NCBI GenBank assembly: GCA_900323505.1
Contig: OOIN01000006.1
Span: forward strand, 372,001-436,000
Direction: 5' to 3'
DNA: 64,000 nucleotides
Source: Ustilago trichophora
Taxonomy: Eukaryota; Basidiomycota; Ustilaginomycetes; Ustilaginales; Ustilaginaceae
The notes under the pieces are model-generated. The model saw only the letters and a program-made list of their open reading frames with translations, was not told the DNA's origin and did not search any database. Within the stretch, counting starts at the first letter, position 1. Each line of letters opens with the position of its first letter. Both the position numbers and the translations under genes were made by a program. Of the stretch, positions 48,299-59,300 are shown in pieces.

Positions 48299-51112
48299 TC
48301 ACTGGCTATCCTTGATGGCTTTGAGTAAGAGCTCCTCTGAGCGGCGCAACACCGCCGGAGGAGTATTGAGCGAAGACATGAGGTAGATGACATTTCCCAG
48401 CGGTCTTGCGTGGATGTTGTACGGCAACTTCCCATCTTCTTGTGCTACAGGTACACTTGGATGGCCCTGCATCAGGCTTTCGTCGAACCTGAGCTTCTTC
48501 AGCACCTCTACACTGGCAGTGCTCGTATAACCTCCTTGACCAGCGCCGTCGTTGAGGGCGACCTTGAGAACGCAACCCATGGCGATTGCGTGATCTACGT
48601 TCTCCAATTCTGCCAATTTTTCCGTACTCGATTTGGACCAGAAACTCCACACTCCCTCTCGTCCATCAGCATCCCAGTCGGATTGACAGGCTTGCCATTC
48701 GGGACTCTGTTGGAGTTCGGAAATCGCTTTGAGCGTCTCGAGTGCAACAGCACATCCGATGGGGTGGGCGGTGTAACTGTGTCCATGAAGTAAGGCGTCG
48801 ACTTTGGAATCCGACTTGTTGAACGTGTCAAAGATCGATTTCGACGCAAGCGTGACCGACATGGGAACCATTCCTCCTGTCAAGATTTTGGCCAAGACCG
48901 AAATATCGGGTGTCACTCCTAGAACCGAAGCGGGAGTGCAGGGTCCGAGACGGTATAGCCCGGCAAATACTTCGTCGTAGATCACGGGGATTCCTTGCCA
49001 ATCGCCTTGTTTGTGGGATTCAGTAGATGTGGATGGAGTCGAGGCGGGTGGGCTGAGCGGAGCGTCATCGAGAGAGAACAAATCGGAGCTGGATCGACAA
49101 ACATCGATCAACACTCGCTGGAACAGAGGATCAACAAAGATCATCCCTCCCGCACCCATCACTAGAGGTTCCAGTACAAGGGCTCCGAATTTACGCCCTT
49201 GTTCCTTGGTAAGCTGTTTCAGCTGATCCCTGATGGAAGATCTATAGAAATCGACGAGGGGATCGTTGGTACGCAGTCGTGCTTCTACGTCGTAGACTTG
49301 ACGCATGGAAGAGTAAGATCGTTCGAAAATGACGCCTTCCTTTGGTCGACCTTGCTTGAGCTGCTGCGAGACATGTCGGGTGCGCATACGGTCGGCAAGA
49401 TCCTTATCGCTAACCTGGAGCGAGATGGTGACGTTTCCAGGAGAGCGCATCTCTACAGTGGGAGGGTCGAACCAGAATCCTCTGCCGCGGTACCAGTGTA
49501 CGGCCTCGCTGTAGACGCTTGGTTCGCAGGCGTCCATTGCGCCGATCGTGTCGCCGTGATAGCTGCCTTTGAGACCGAGTACTTCCCATTCTTTCTTTGG
49601 CTTTCCGGCGCGATATCCTGCTTGCTGGCCCGGTTTAGCCTTCTGCGCAGCTGCAGGGGAGGATGGCTGCGAAGACGAGTAGCGAAGGATGGACGATTGG
49701 AGGGCCATCTTGAGGGCTACTTCCATTCCTGTGGAGCCGTCGTCTGAGAAAAAGACGCGGTCAGCCCAGCCGTATCCTGGATTGGAGGCGAGGGAAGGAG
49801 AGGACGACGAGGTCTGATTCTTGCCGGTGAGCAGCTCAGCAAGGAGCAGTGCGGGTTCGTGGGTGCCATTGGGGAAAAGGACATGACCATATCGACCGGC
49901 AGCATGCGCAGCCGCGGTGACAAGTCGCTGAGGTGCATGTCCCAAGCATTGGGTCCACCAACTTGCACTACCATCAAAGATAGGTTGAAGAAGGCTGTTG
50001 CTCTTGACCGTATCCGCAATCTTGGAGGACTGAGATGAGCCCCTCTGATCGAGCATGGAGAAAAAGTCACCGTAGGCGCTATCGATGACGTTGACCTCTT
50101 CGTTGGTGCGTGTCAGCTGATGTTGGGTGAAAGGCCACCAGCAGGTGTCTCGCGTTCTTTGAGCCATGGTGGAGAGGTCAGAGATTCGTTGGATATGACG
50201 ATCACGAAGGTACTTGACGACGTTGTAGACTCCTCCGTGGGTGTGTTCTGCACTGAAGCCTTCTGGGGTACCTGTGACGAGGCCGGAGTAGAATTGCATC
50301 ATAGCCGCCTTGTCTGCTGAGCTATTGACATTCTTGATGGGTGGTGCGCCGAATACACCCCCTTGGTTGCCGTTTGGCCCGCCCAGGCCGAATACGGGAA
50401 TTCCATGCTCCTCGGCAAAGAACTTTTGCAAGTACTCTACATTGCCATACCTCGGACTGGGAAACAAGAGGACCGCCTCGACGTCGTATCCTGCCACCAA
50501 CAAGCTCTCAAAGGCAGAGCGGGTGGTGCTGATGCCGCCCAATTCCGCAGAGCCGATGAGGATCGTTGGTAGCCTCAAAGGGCGCAAGAGGTGCGATTGC
50601 GACACACCGCTGGGACCTGGTGAATGTACACCACCCGCCGTCTCCACGTAGGCTACCCCTTTGCTGCCCTGTTCCTGTCGGGCTGCTGCGTGGATCCAGT
50701 CCCCGACATCCCTGACAAACTGCTCGTCGGTGGGAGGTTGTGCCCCTTCTCCCACCTCTCTTTCCGCCAGCTTTGCACGACGCTCCAGTTCGACCGCCAG
50801 ATGGGGGCTAACAGGCTCACTGAACCTGTAGAGCGTCTTGTATTGAGTCCCACTAGCATAGCGAGACACGTGTGCGTCGTCGGCATCGTCCAGAGCACCG
50901 GTAGAGACCGGCTTCAGGTAGTGTACCCGCTCTCCCAGTCCTTGCTTGGAAGCAGCGAATACGTCATCGGGTGAAGAAGAGGATGCAGAGTGAGAGCTGA
51001 GAGGGAGTGCCGAGGAAGCGAGACACAAGGCGGTGGTAAAGATCGTCTTGCCAACGTCGGTGTTTGCTCCAAATACCTGGTGCACCCTCAGGTGCGGGTA
51101 GAGGTGGGCCAT
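48299..51112 (-). CDS. Bifunctional dethiobiotin synthetase / DAPA aminotransferase (BIO3-BIO1 fusion)
   Basis: Catalyses two consecutive biotin steps: KAPA to DAPA (PLP-dependent) and DAPA to dethiobiotin (ATP-dependent). The start at 51112 (MAHLYPHLRVHQVFGANTDV) puts the synthetase P-loop GANTDVGKT at 15-23; the frame upstream opens at GTG. Synthetase motifs: YLKPVSTG and VETAGGVHSPGPSG. Aminotransferase (about 340-937): WWPFTQHQL, DDGSTGMEVALKMALQ, GLKGSYHGDTIGAMD, VIYDEVFAGLYRLG, the PLP lysine in LAKILTGG (Lys742), and HGHSYTAHPIGCAVALETL. 937 residues. The fused arrangement is known from fungi and plants. Biotin synthase is not in the window. No clear mitochondrial presequence from this start. 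Confidence 0.92.
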   Translation of the reverse strand: MAHLYPHLRVHQVFGANTDVGKTIFTTALCLASSALPLSSHSASSSSPDDVFAASKQGLGERVHYLKPVSTGALDDADDAHVSRYASGTQYKTLYRFSEPVSPHLAVELERRAKLAEREVGEGAQPPTDEQFVRDVGDWIHAAARQEQGSKGVAYVETAGGVHSPGPSGVSQSHLLRPLRLPTILIGSAELGGISTTRSAFESLLVAGYDVEAVLLFPSPRYGNVEYLQKFFAEEHGIPVFGLGGPNGNQGGVFGAPPIKNVNSSADKAAMMQFYSGLVTGTPEGFSAEHTHGGVYNVVKYLRDRHIQRISDLSTMAQRTRDTCWWPFTQHQLTRTNEEVNVIDSAYGDFFSMLDQRGSSQSSKIADTVKSNSLLQPIFDGSASWWTQCLGHAPQRLVTAAAHAAGRYGHVLFPNGTHEPALLLAELLTGKNQTSSSSPSLASNPGYGWADRVFFSDDGSTGMEVALKMALQSSILRYSSSQPSSPAAAQKAKPGQQAGYRAGKPKKEWEVLGLKGSYHGDTIGAMDACEPSVYSEAVHWYRGRGFWFDPPTVEMRSPGNVTISLQVSDKDLADRMRTRHVSQQLKQGRPKEGVIFERSYSSMRQVYDVEARLRTNDPLVDFYRSSIRDQLKQLTKEQGRKFGALVLEPLVMGAGGMIFVDPLFQRVLIDVCRSSSDLFSLDDAPLSPPASTPSTSTESHKQGDWQGIPVIYDEVFAGLYRLGPCTPASVLGVTPDISVLAKILTGGMVPMSVTLASKSIFDTFNKSDSKVDALLHGHSYTAHPIGCAVALETLKAISELQQSPEWQACQSDWDADGREGVWSFWSKSSTEKLAELENVDHAIAMGCVLKVALNDGAGQGGYTSTASVEVLKKLRFDESLMQGHPSVPVAQEDGKLPYNIHARPLGNVIYLMSSLNTPPAVLRRSEELLLKAIKDSQ

Positions 51113-51405
51113 GATCGCGCGTCTACAACGATCTCTGGTCGTACGAAGGTTGCTCTTGTCGTTATATACGAAGGAACGATGGAAACCTTGCAGGGTGAGG
51201 GTGAAGAAACAGATCAAAGGAAGCACGCTTAGCTGAACACATACAAGAGAGAGCATCCCCAACAAAGCATCATGGCTCATCACTTACCGGGCCATGAAAC
51301 GGCAATTGAACGGCAGCCGCGTCCGTGCATCTGTGTGTGTTCTTCCAATTTGTCGGCTACCCAAGACTCCGGCTAAGGTTTTTTTTTTCTTCTATTTTTC
51401 TTTTT

Positions 51406-51449
<44 letters not shown>

Positions 51450-51839
51450 ACTCGACAAGAGAGAGCTTTCGGATCGGATCAATCGGCTTTTGCTCCCCAC
51501 CCAAGGGCGCGCGTATCGCGGTTTGGCCCACCAACCAGCTGTTGAACACCGCCAACCCCTCTCTCTCTCCGCTCACCTCTGAGCAGCTTTGGGGAATGTA
51601 AAGCACACTTACAGTACACACAGGCGTCGGAGGTGTAATATTTACAACGAAGTAGAAAAATTGCACTGTCCCACGATCGAATGGAAGCATCTACACTACA
51701 GCTATCAAGAAGGGCTAATCTGATGTTCTAGAAGGCCAAAAAAAAAGAAAGTTCGGGAAAGATGCTAAAGCGCAGGAACGCTATCCAGCGTCTTCTTATT
51801 TTTTGGAGGACAAAGCAAATGAAAGCATCACCGCCGCAC
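51113..51839. other. Intergenic region with 41-T homopolymer
   Basis: Holds the BIO3-BIO1 promoter/leader and the 3' end region of the next gene. A GTAAGT donor-like site (minus strand, from 51287) and CAG (ending 51233) could bound a 55-bp 5'UTR intron. An upstream ATGGCCCG at 51295 would then read ATG-GCC-CGC-TAA, a three-codon uORF. No branch site is obvious, so this is tentative. A run of 41 T lies at 51408-51448. Confidence 0.45.
51408..51448. repeat. Poly-T homopolymer (41 T)
   Basis: Longest homopolymer in the window, preceded by further T-rich blocks from 51380. Length should be treated as approximate in any assembly. Confidence 0.9.
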
Positions 51840-53804
51840 TTACGGCAGCACAAGAGACGACGCTGATGCACCGACATTGTGCATCGGCCGGCAGGGAAGC
51901 ATCGTGTTGAATCGCGAAGAAGCAGAGAGCATGACTCGGGGCTTGGCAACACCTTTTGGTTGGGGTGTCTTGCTGCTAGCGGCAGAGATCGAGACCGAGA
52001 CGGCGCGTCTCGCTGCTGCAAACATGTCTTCGACCCTGTTCTCCTTGTCGACGAATGTCGAGCTGGTCCAACGATGATCAGCTCGCCCGACTCTAGGACT
52101 CTGTGAAGACGGAGGACGAGCGACCACCTTCGGAAGGAAAGGCGCAAGACTCGGGGTGGCACTGGAAGCATGACCCATTGAAACGGTTGCAAATCCACCC
52201 TCGTCCACAGAGATGCGGGCAAATCGATCAGCGGCGATACGAACGGCCGCTTGAAGTCCAATCGCAAACACGTGGCCATGGCCGAGCAGCGAAAGCAACT
52301 GAAGACAGTCGTCGTCGGAAGCGATCGAAACCTGCACCTTGGCACCTCCGCTCTCGTGGATCCATTCGTGTAGCGCCTCCAGAGGGTCATCGCACCACTG
52401 TTTATGATCGTGCGACTCCACAGAGGAATCTTGGCTATCTTGTCTAGCAACCGGTGCACATTCGTTATCCCGCTTGCGTTCGACGTCAGGATCACGTGGC
52501 TCAGCTGCTGCCTTGGGACGCGCGGGCAGAAAGCCGAGACCGAGACTGGTCGAAGCTGTGACGCGACGGATCGAGATGGTCTGATCGGGCGGCGCATGCA
52601 CCCCTGGCGACCAGGAGATGCTGTGCGCTCGACTGGGCGGATTGCGACGTCGACCCCTCTCGTGCTCTTCGTCGCGGCGCGTCTTGGACGGGGGCGTGCC
52701 GAAAGAAAAGGATGCATTGACAACACCACCTTCGACGTTCATACCCCAAGTGCGGATGTCGTCTTGCCGCTTGCGTCCTAGGGGTGCTTGGACATGATCC
52801 ACATTATGCGCAGTACCCTGGCTACTGTCATTCGAGCTGGTACCCGTAGCACGATCGCGACGAGCAACCTGAGGACGATGAGGGCCTCGCTGACAGGCGC
52901 TCAGCGTGTGAGACCAGTTGCCCCAGAAGCCTGCAGACGCAGCGCCAAAGATCTCGAACTCGGCCCTGGCGCCGCGTGCGGCATCGCGCGATACGGCCAC
53001 AGCCCAATCGGAGGTGCGATCCTGACCATAGATGAGCGCCAGGTCATCTACGCTGATCGCTTCGATGCGCCCGTATGTCTCGTAGATCCACTTGTGATGG
53101 GCCTTGATGTACGCCTTGAGCACGCCGAGGTACTTGAGTCGGGTACGTTCGGTGGGATCGCGCGGGATGAGAATGGCACCGTCGCCACCAGAGCTCTCGA
53201 AGCCGATCTTGACAGTGACGGGAGCGCCAGGTACAGAGACACCCGCATCGAGTCCGAGACAGCGATAGTTGGAAGACATTCGGGGACCCATATCGAAAAG
53301 CTGAGGAGCTTCCTGATCGACCGACAGGGGCATCGGAGGATAAGGGCCTTCGGGAGGCGTGCCGGATCTGAGCTTCCGATGCGAAAGGGTAGGGGAACCC
53401 TTCTTGGTTGCCGACGGCAGTAGAGAGTCGGATGCCGCCGACCTCGACATGGGGAATGCAGCTGAAGAGGAAGAGACGCTGGATGTCGCCAAGGAGGACC
53501 TTCTTGACGACCCCGCTACTGCCGGTGTTGCATCGATAGGATCGTCGATATCCATCTTTGGCCTCGCACCCGAGTCGCGGCGGACGCGGTCACGAGAGAC
53601 GGAGCGATCGGAACGACGAGCGAGATGGATGCTGGCAGCATCGGACAGGGCTTCAGGACCATCGACGGCATTGTAGAGTACAATGAAGGAGCCGTCACGT
53701 ACGTAGCCGACGTCGCCGAGACGGAGCGGCGATGGATTCCATAGGGGCAGACCTTCTCCTGAAGCGTATAGACAGCTGGCGTAGATGTCGGCAAAGCTGG
53801 GCAT
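51840..53804 (-). CDS. Basidiomycete-type protein of unknown function (SFADIY family)
   Basis: 654 residues from MPSFADIYASCLYASGEGLP. The opening (SFADIY...GLPLWNPSPLRLGDVGYVRDGSFIVLYNA) and the middle segment SAGFWGNWSHTLSACQRGPH match a pattern I know from many uncharacterised basidiomycete proteins (xPLWxPEP...GDVGYIxxGxFxxLFN... then GxWxC). A 100-residue Ser/Arg-rich insert separates the N-terminal part from a region beginning NYRCLGLDAGVSVPGAPVTV. There is also an ILIPRDPTERTRLKYLGVLK / YIKAHHKWIYETYG helix region. The last 250 residues are low-complexity apart from DDCLQLLSLLGHGHVFAIGL. No enzyme motif or signal peptide is seen. Function unknown. Confidence 0.6.
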   Translation of the reverse strand: MPSFADIYASCLYASGEGLPLWNPSPLRLGDVGYVRDGSFIVLYNAVDGPEALSDAASIHLARRSDRSVSRDRVRRDSGARPKMDIDDPIDATPAVAGSSRRSSLATSSVSSSSAAFPMSRSAASDSLLPSATKKGSPTLSHRKLRSGTPPEGPYPPMPLSVDQEAPQLFDMGPRMSSNYRCLGLDAGVSVPGAPVTVKIGFESSGGDGAILIPRDPTERTRLKYLGVLKAYIKAHHKWIYETYGRIEAISVDDLALIYGQDRTSDWAVAVSRDAARGARAEFEIFGAASAGFWGNWSHTLSACQRGPHRPQVARRDRATGTSSNDSSQGTAHNVDHVQAPLGRKRQDDIRTWGMNVEGGVVNASFSFGTPPSKTRRDEEHERGRRRNPPSRAHSISWSPGVHAPPDQTISIRRVTASTSLGLGFLPARPKAAAEPRDPDVERKRDNECAPVARQDSQDSSVESHDHKQWCDDPLEALHEWIHESGGAKVQVSIASDDDCLQLLSLLGHGHVFAIGLQAAVRIAADRFARISVDEGGFATVSMGHASSATPSLAPFLPKVVARPPSSQSPRVGRADHRWTSSTFVDKENRVEDMFAAARRAVSVSISAASSKTPQPKGVAKPRVMLSASSRFNTMLPCRPMHNVGASASSLVLP

Positions 53805-56353
53805 GAGATCGAGAATGAACTTGGAATCGCAAGCAGCGATGCCTCCTTATGGAAAGAAGAAGAAGAGGAGAAGGGGTGGGAGAGCCACTCGACGGTTCCT
53901 GAACGGTGAATGTCCCGGGTGGATGAGCGGATCGAGAGGCTGATGATAAAGTTTTTTTTTGTGGTTTTCTAAGGAAACGAAGCAAAGAATCAAGAAAACA
54001 GAGAGGTGATGAAAAGGGGTAAAAGATGGCAGAGGAAGCAAAAGAGAGAGCAATAGGCCTCCGTGGACGGGTGGAATGAATGTAGGGATGGAAGAACGGA
54101 GGAAAGAAGGCTACGACGTTGGGTTGACCACGTCCAACGTCTCTATTGCAATCGCTTGTCGTTATGCTTCGCTCGCCGACTTTAAGAGGATGGCGGAGAG
54201 GATGTTAGGACGATGATGATGGTGGTGGTGGTGGTGAAGATAGGCGTAGTGGGGCGTGTAGGGTGATGTGATGTGATGTAGGAGGTGGCGGAGGTGGTGG
54301 TGGTAAAAGAGAAAGAGGTATAAAGTCGAAAGCGTTGACTTGACTGAGGCGATGTTGGTGAGATTGCGCAGCAGGCGAAATGGCCCGAAAGCGGAGTTCA
54401 CAGTGCCGACAAGCAAAAGAACCTTATTCTGACGATGACGACCAGCTTCTCTCATGTACATACAAGATCGGTTTTGACGTAGGAGCCAAAGCGCTAGTCG
54501 ATTTGAAGCTTCAAACTAACACTTAGGGGCCCGGCGGAAGTGTAGACGCAGATGCAAACGCAAACGCAAGAGAGCCGTGTTTGTAATGGAGAGAAAAAGC
54601 GGTGCTTTGTCTTTTGCTTCTACAGTTATGCACGCCACCCCGCAGATTCTGCAGTTGCGATGCAGAGAAGAGAGAGCGAGACTGGTGTGTGGGTTTGAGA
54701 AAGCTGAACCTTATTTGATTGTAACGCGGTCTGCGCGGTCTGCCAAAGTGTTGGTCTAGAGCCCAACGACGCGTCCCTCTCTGCTAAAGTGCTGCAGGGC
54801 TGTGCAGTGGAAAGTGTTGGTCTCGGAATTTTCTTTTTTTTTTTCTCCGAAAGAAATTGATTTTTTATTTTTAGGTTTTAGGGGCGCGGCGAGAAGGAAG
54901 GCTGAGTTTTTTTCGTGAAATCGGAAAGCCTGCGATTCGAGCGTCGAGATGGGATGACGATGAAATGAACGGAGATGAAATGATGTGGCGGGAAACGTCT
55001 GCAGAAAAAGGGATATCTCAAAAGTGCAGCTTGAGTAGGAGGAAGGCGGAGACTTCTAACTGCGGAGGAGGGCAGATTGTTTTCGGCGTCGCCGAGAGCG
55101 TGAAGAGCAGCAACAGATACGATGGAGAGCTGTTCGAATGGCACAGTATGTGGCTGGATAAGGTATGTCTGTCTAGAACTGACAGTGTTCTCTATGTCAT
55201 CGACCAAGACCAAGACGTTGAACCATGAGGGATCTCAATCTTTGGGAGGGGAAATGGTCTTCTTTTATCTCTTTTGGCTGGCACTCTATGATGTTGTACA
55301 GTACTGTACTGTAGCGGTCGCGATCACCTCCCTGAAGCTTGACGAGAGCAGCAGACGCGTATGCCCCATCCATCTATGCTTCTTGCAATTCTCCGGGTGA
55401 TGCTGCAGGTGTGAACATGCATGAATCTGCACAAGGTGGCAAAAGGGCGAATATGCCGCGCGCCGTCGAGATGCGGGGGCTTTGACTCGACTTGACTTTT
55501 TGTCTAGCGTGGGAAGCAAACCTTTCCACACGCAAAGTGCCTTGCCGTCGGAAGACTTCCGACCAGTACTGTAGTGCACACGACCTTCCGACAGCTTGTC
55601 TCGACAGAAATGCGGAGAGGGAATCGAGTGGGAAAAGCCGCGGATCACCTCGTCTTGGCTTTCTTCAGCAGCTTCTATGGAAAGCATACTTGTCCGGCTG
55701 TCGTCTCCTCCTTTTTTTTCTCCCCTTTCAAATGCGTCATAGCCTACGGTAAAAGTCGGCAATCCTTTTGACGTTGATCCGAAAGCTTTGTGTGCCAAGA
55801 AAAAAAATAGGCTTTGCAAGGTCTACATCTTAGCAGCGCCAACTCTTGTTTGATTCTGACAGCTCTGCCCGAGATTTCCGCGCTGCTGAGTTTCTACATC
55901 TACCGTACTTCGGCAATCATGAGAATAAGGTTCTTGCATTCCCATCGATGACTACTTCAAGCCACTTGGCAGCGCAAGAAATAGAATGCTAAGTTCAAAT
56001 GCACTTTATGACATTTGAGTCACCGATGATGATCCTTTCTTGAAAGAGTTGACGCTTGAAAAGTCGGTGACTTTCAGGTCAATCTTCAACAACGGGACCG
56101 GATCAGGTCTATCAATACTAGAGTAAGATCAAGGATAAAAAGGGGGAAAGGGTTTGACATGCTTCGTCTAGCGGAGAAAAAAAAAAAAACCCCCTTTTTC
56201 ATCTCGTTTAGCCGTGTCGATTCTGTAGAGGCCGACGACAAGGTCAGATTCTGCAATCATGTGCTAACCATTCGTCAAGCTTCTCGACTCAAACAGACTC
56301 AAACTGAATGCTGTGGTATTGCGTGTGGCCGGCTCCTTCTTCTGAACGTATCA
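53805..56353. other. 2.5-kb gene-poor region
   Basis: No coding region supported. Content: a GGT/GAT-rich stretch (about 54205-54310), T- and A-rich tracts (54835-54875, 56170-56190), an ACGCGT at about 54770, and a short inverted repeat (56018-56072). Small frames (for example 54878-55213 and 55286-55819 on the minus strand) lack conserved composition. The part next to 53805 is the promoter of the minus-strand gene; the part next to 56353 is VPS39 3' DNA. Confidence 0.5.
56018..56072. repeat. 9-bp perfect inverted repeat (AGTCACCGA ... TCGGTGACT)
   Basis: Arms at 56018-56026 and 56064-56072 with a 37-nt spacer. An ATGATGA box directly follows the left arm, as in box C/D snoRNAs, but no CTGA box precedes the right arm. 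Left as an unassigned structure. Confidence 0.5.
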
Positions 56354-59300
56354 TCACTGCGGTCGCTGACCCTGTTGACCTCCCTTCTGTTCAGCGTGAA
56401 TGGAGCAAAAGTAATGCATGACTGCCCCACTCACCGGGTTGACCGCCACGACACTGTTCCCCAACCTCTTATGGCACTTGGGGCAAGTTCTCGATTCGCC
56501 CACTTTCACCCGTCTACTCTGCAGCTTGCAGAGCGTTTCTTCGACTTGCCAATTGCGACTGGTCCGAATCTCTCGGATCACTTTGGCTTCGTGCTGGCTT
56601 CGTGTCAGATCGCGCAGGTTGGTGTTGATGAATCCAGCAATATGCGACAGGCTCACCGTGGACGGGAGAAGGCTTAGGGCTGATCGAAGGTCAATTCGGG
56701 CCGCATGGCGTTGGAGCAGACCCAGGGCGCAGTCGAGTTGCGGTGGAGTATGGGAGGAGGAGCGGTCGAGATAGATCCGCAGCAGAGTGAGGAACACTTC
56801 CCCATCTGCTAGCGCCTTTTGATCCTGGTCGACCATGAAACTCTGTTGCCTGGCCGCGCCGGGTTGCTGCGTTGCCGAGGCTGTGCGCAATCGCCAAACG
56901 TCCCGACAGTACTCTTCTGCTCGGGTGGGATCTTGAAGTTTACGAACGTAGATGCTGAGCGCTCCCTCATGTTGTCCCATCCTCCCTAGCAGCAGCGCCC
57001 GGGCCTCGAGCATGTCTCGGTCATCATCGTCGGCAGGCAAGCGTACCAAGATTTGCTCCGGTCGATACTGCGTCGAGCTTCGTAGGAAGTTGAGTAGCTT
57101 CTTCATCAGCTCATCGCGCTCCGTCTGTGTCGACCGCGCCGTTGCCGCTCGCTCTGCATCATCTCCTTCGTTCTGCAACCGTTCGCGAAGATGTGTAGCA
57201 CGTCGAAGATACAGCCTTACAAGCTTATCGTGGAGCTCCGGATCCGCCTCGCCGGCGTTCTCGATGATGAACTCCAGATAGACGGCGCACAGCTCCTTAT
57301 CGAATCGATTCAGATCATCTACGATCTCCAATCTTGGCCATGACCCCACCTTGCCTGTGTCAGCCGTAAACACCTCCATCCCCAACTCAGCGTCCACCTC
57401 GAGCAGCCAGTGTGACGTTTCCAGGATCACATCGATGAATTCTGGCCCAAGATTCTGCAGATACTGAATGGTAGGTCTCATCTTTTCCTCGACATCCTCT
57501 TCGTCCTCAGCAAACTGCTTGAGCAGTCCCAGGGCCTTGCTGTGCATCTCTTTGCCTCCGTAGAGCGCGATCAGCTCAGAAAACTTCTTACGTTCCTTGA
57601 GCAACTCTTCCACCTGTTCGACCTCGCACCAGTTCTCGATGCGGCAGAGGGGTCCGATGAGCGCCGGTTTGGTAAACAAAAAAGTCTTGAACAAAGCCGT
57701 ATCGACCGTTTGTGCTACCGCGATGAGTTCTTCCTTGTCCATCTCACCAAATGGCTTGTTGGGCAGAGAGAGTAGCCAGTGTGTGTCGCGCTTGATCTGC
57801 GACATTGCCATGTGATCTTTCGACTCGAGATGGGGGCTGGATTCGAGGATCGGCTTGAAGATTCGTCGTCGGTCGGCAAGGAACTTGCCCAAGGCGTCGA
57901 GGGCTTTGCGCGAGGAAGCATCGGAACCGGCAGTAGCAGCGGTGCGGCTGTCTCGGCTCGCGCCAGAGGCTGTGGCTTTCATCTCGGGTGCTTCACGTGT
58001 GGTGGTCCTGACCGAGCGAATGGAGCCTGTCTCTGCCAGATTGTCGGCATCGTGGGCTGTCGCAGTGGTCGCACTCGTCGCTGTCCGACTGGGCCTCGGC
58101 TTCGCCGCGCCAGCGTGGGAAGGACTCGAACTGAGACTTGACGTTGCCGCCGGTTCACCGACAATGCTCTGCGGTCTTCTAGCCGGCAAAAATGCCCCGA
58201 GTCTGCTTCTCGCCGCCGTCGATGCGGACGTCGCTAGCGATGGCAAGTTCGCCAGGCTGGGCGTAGGGCTGGTTTCACTGGTATCCGATGATGACGGAGC
58301 ACGCAATTTAGCCGGCGTCTTGCCACCAAAGATCGGAAACCATTCCTGTCTACTCCGACTCAGCTCGCCAGCTACATTCGACGGGTACAGTGCGATCACC
58401 TTGGCAGGGTTCGTATCGAGCTCCATAAACATCTCTATCGCCTCGTCGAAGCGCTCATCTGCGAACAGTGAGACTGCAAAGAGACCCTGCACGTGGGCTC
58501 TCCGCTCATCTTTGTCCTCCAGAATCACATTGTCGACACTGTCGAGCAAGCCCAGCGCTTCTTCGAACTCTTCCTTTTCGACAAGCTCGTCGATCTGTCG
58601 TCCCCAACCTTGCATCTCGAGCTGCCAGATGGTGCTCCCTTCCTTTTCGAGGGCGGTACGGTCGGTCGGGGTGACGACGACAAACACGGGTGGTTTGTTG
58701 CCGGTCGATGGAGTGAGCAGCCGCACTTGTGGTGGTGAGGAAGACGCTGTTGTCGGCTTGATGGACGTGGATGCTGCAGTTGCGGGCGGAAAGCACAGTG
58801 TCTGCACAGCAAATAGCGTCCCGACGGAGCGAATCTGCAGAACGGGATTGTGGGCATTGGGCAGCGAGCTGTTCTTCAGCGAAGGCACTGATCCACTGGG
58901 TAGCACGGCAAAGACGTAGGGTTTCGCAAACGCCACTTCGAGTGGGCTGGCGCTCCATTCGACACCTTCGCGACGAGTGGGGCGTCCATCTGCGCCTAGG
59001 AAGATGCCGGTGCCATCGCGGACAAAGAGCACCTCGCCTCCATCGACATGAAGGACCGACATCTTGCCTCGACTGCTCAGTCCCATGTATCCTCCCAAGT
59101 TGCCGAAGCCTCCCAGCGCTGCTCCGAAGCCTGCACCCGCACCTCCTGCGATCGAAATGCTCGTGCTCGTATGAGATCCACCTGTCGAGTGTGTCCCTTC
59201 ACTGGCCGCAGTGTTGGTGGAAAGATCGAAATCCTCAACGTGCCATGACGAGAGGCTGGGCGAGGTGAGATCGACGAGCGGGCCTGAGACGGAGTTGGCT

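Noticed and set aside
55286..55819. 177-codon minus-strand frame in the gene-poor region
   Set aside because: Begins in an A-rich tract, has no conserved segment and no promoter or splice context.
56018..56072. Box C/D snoRNA
   Set aside because: Terminal stem and C box present, but no D box (CTGA) beside the right arm and the body is too short for a guide.
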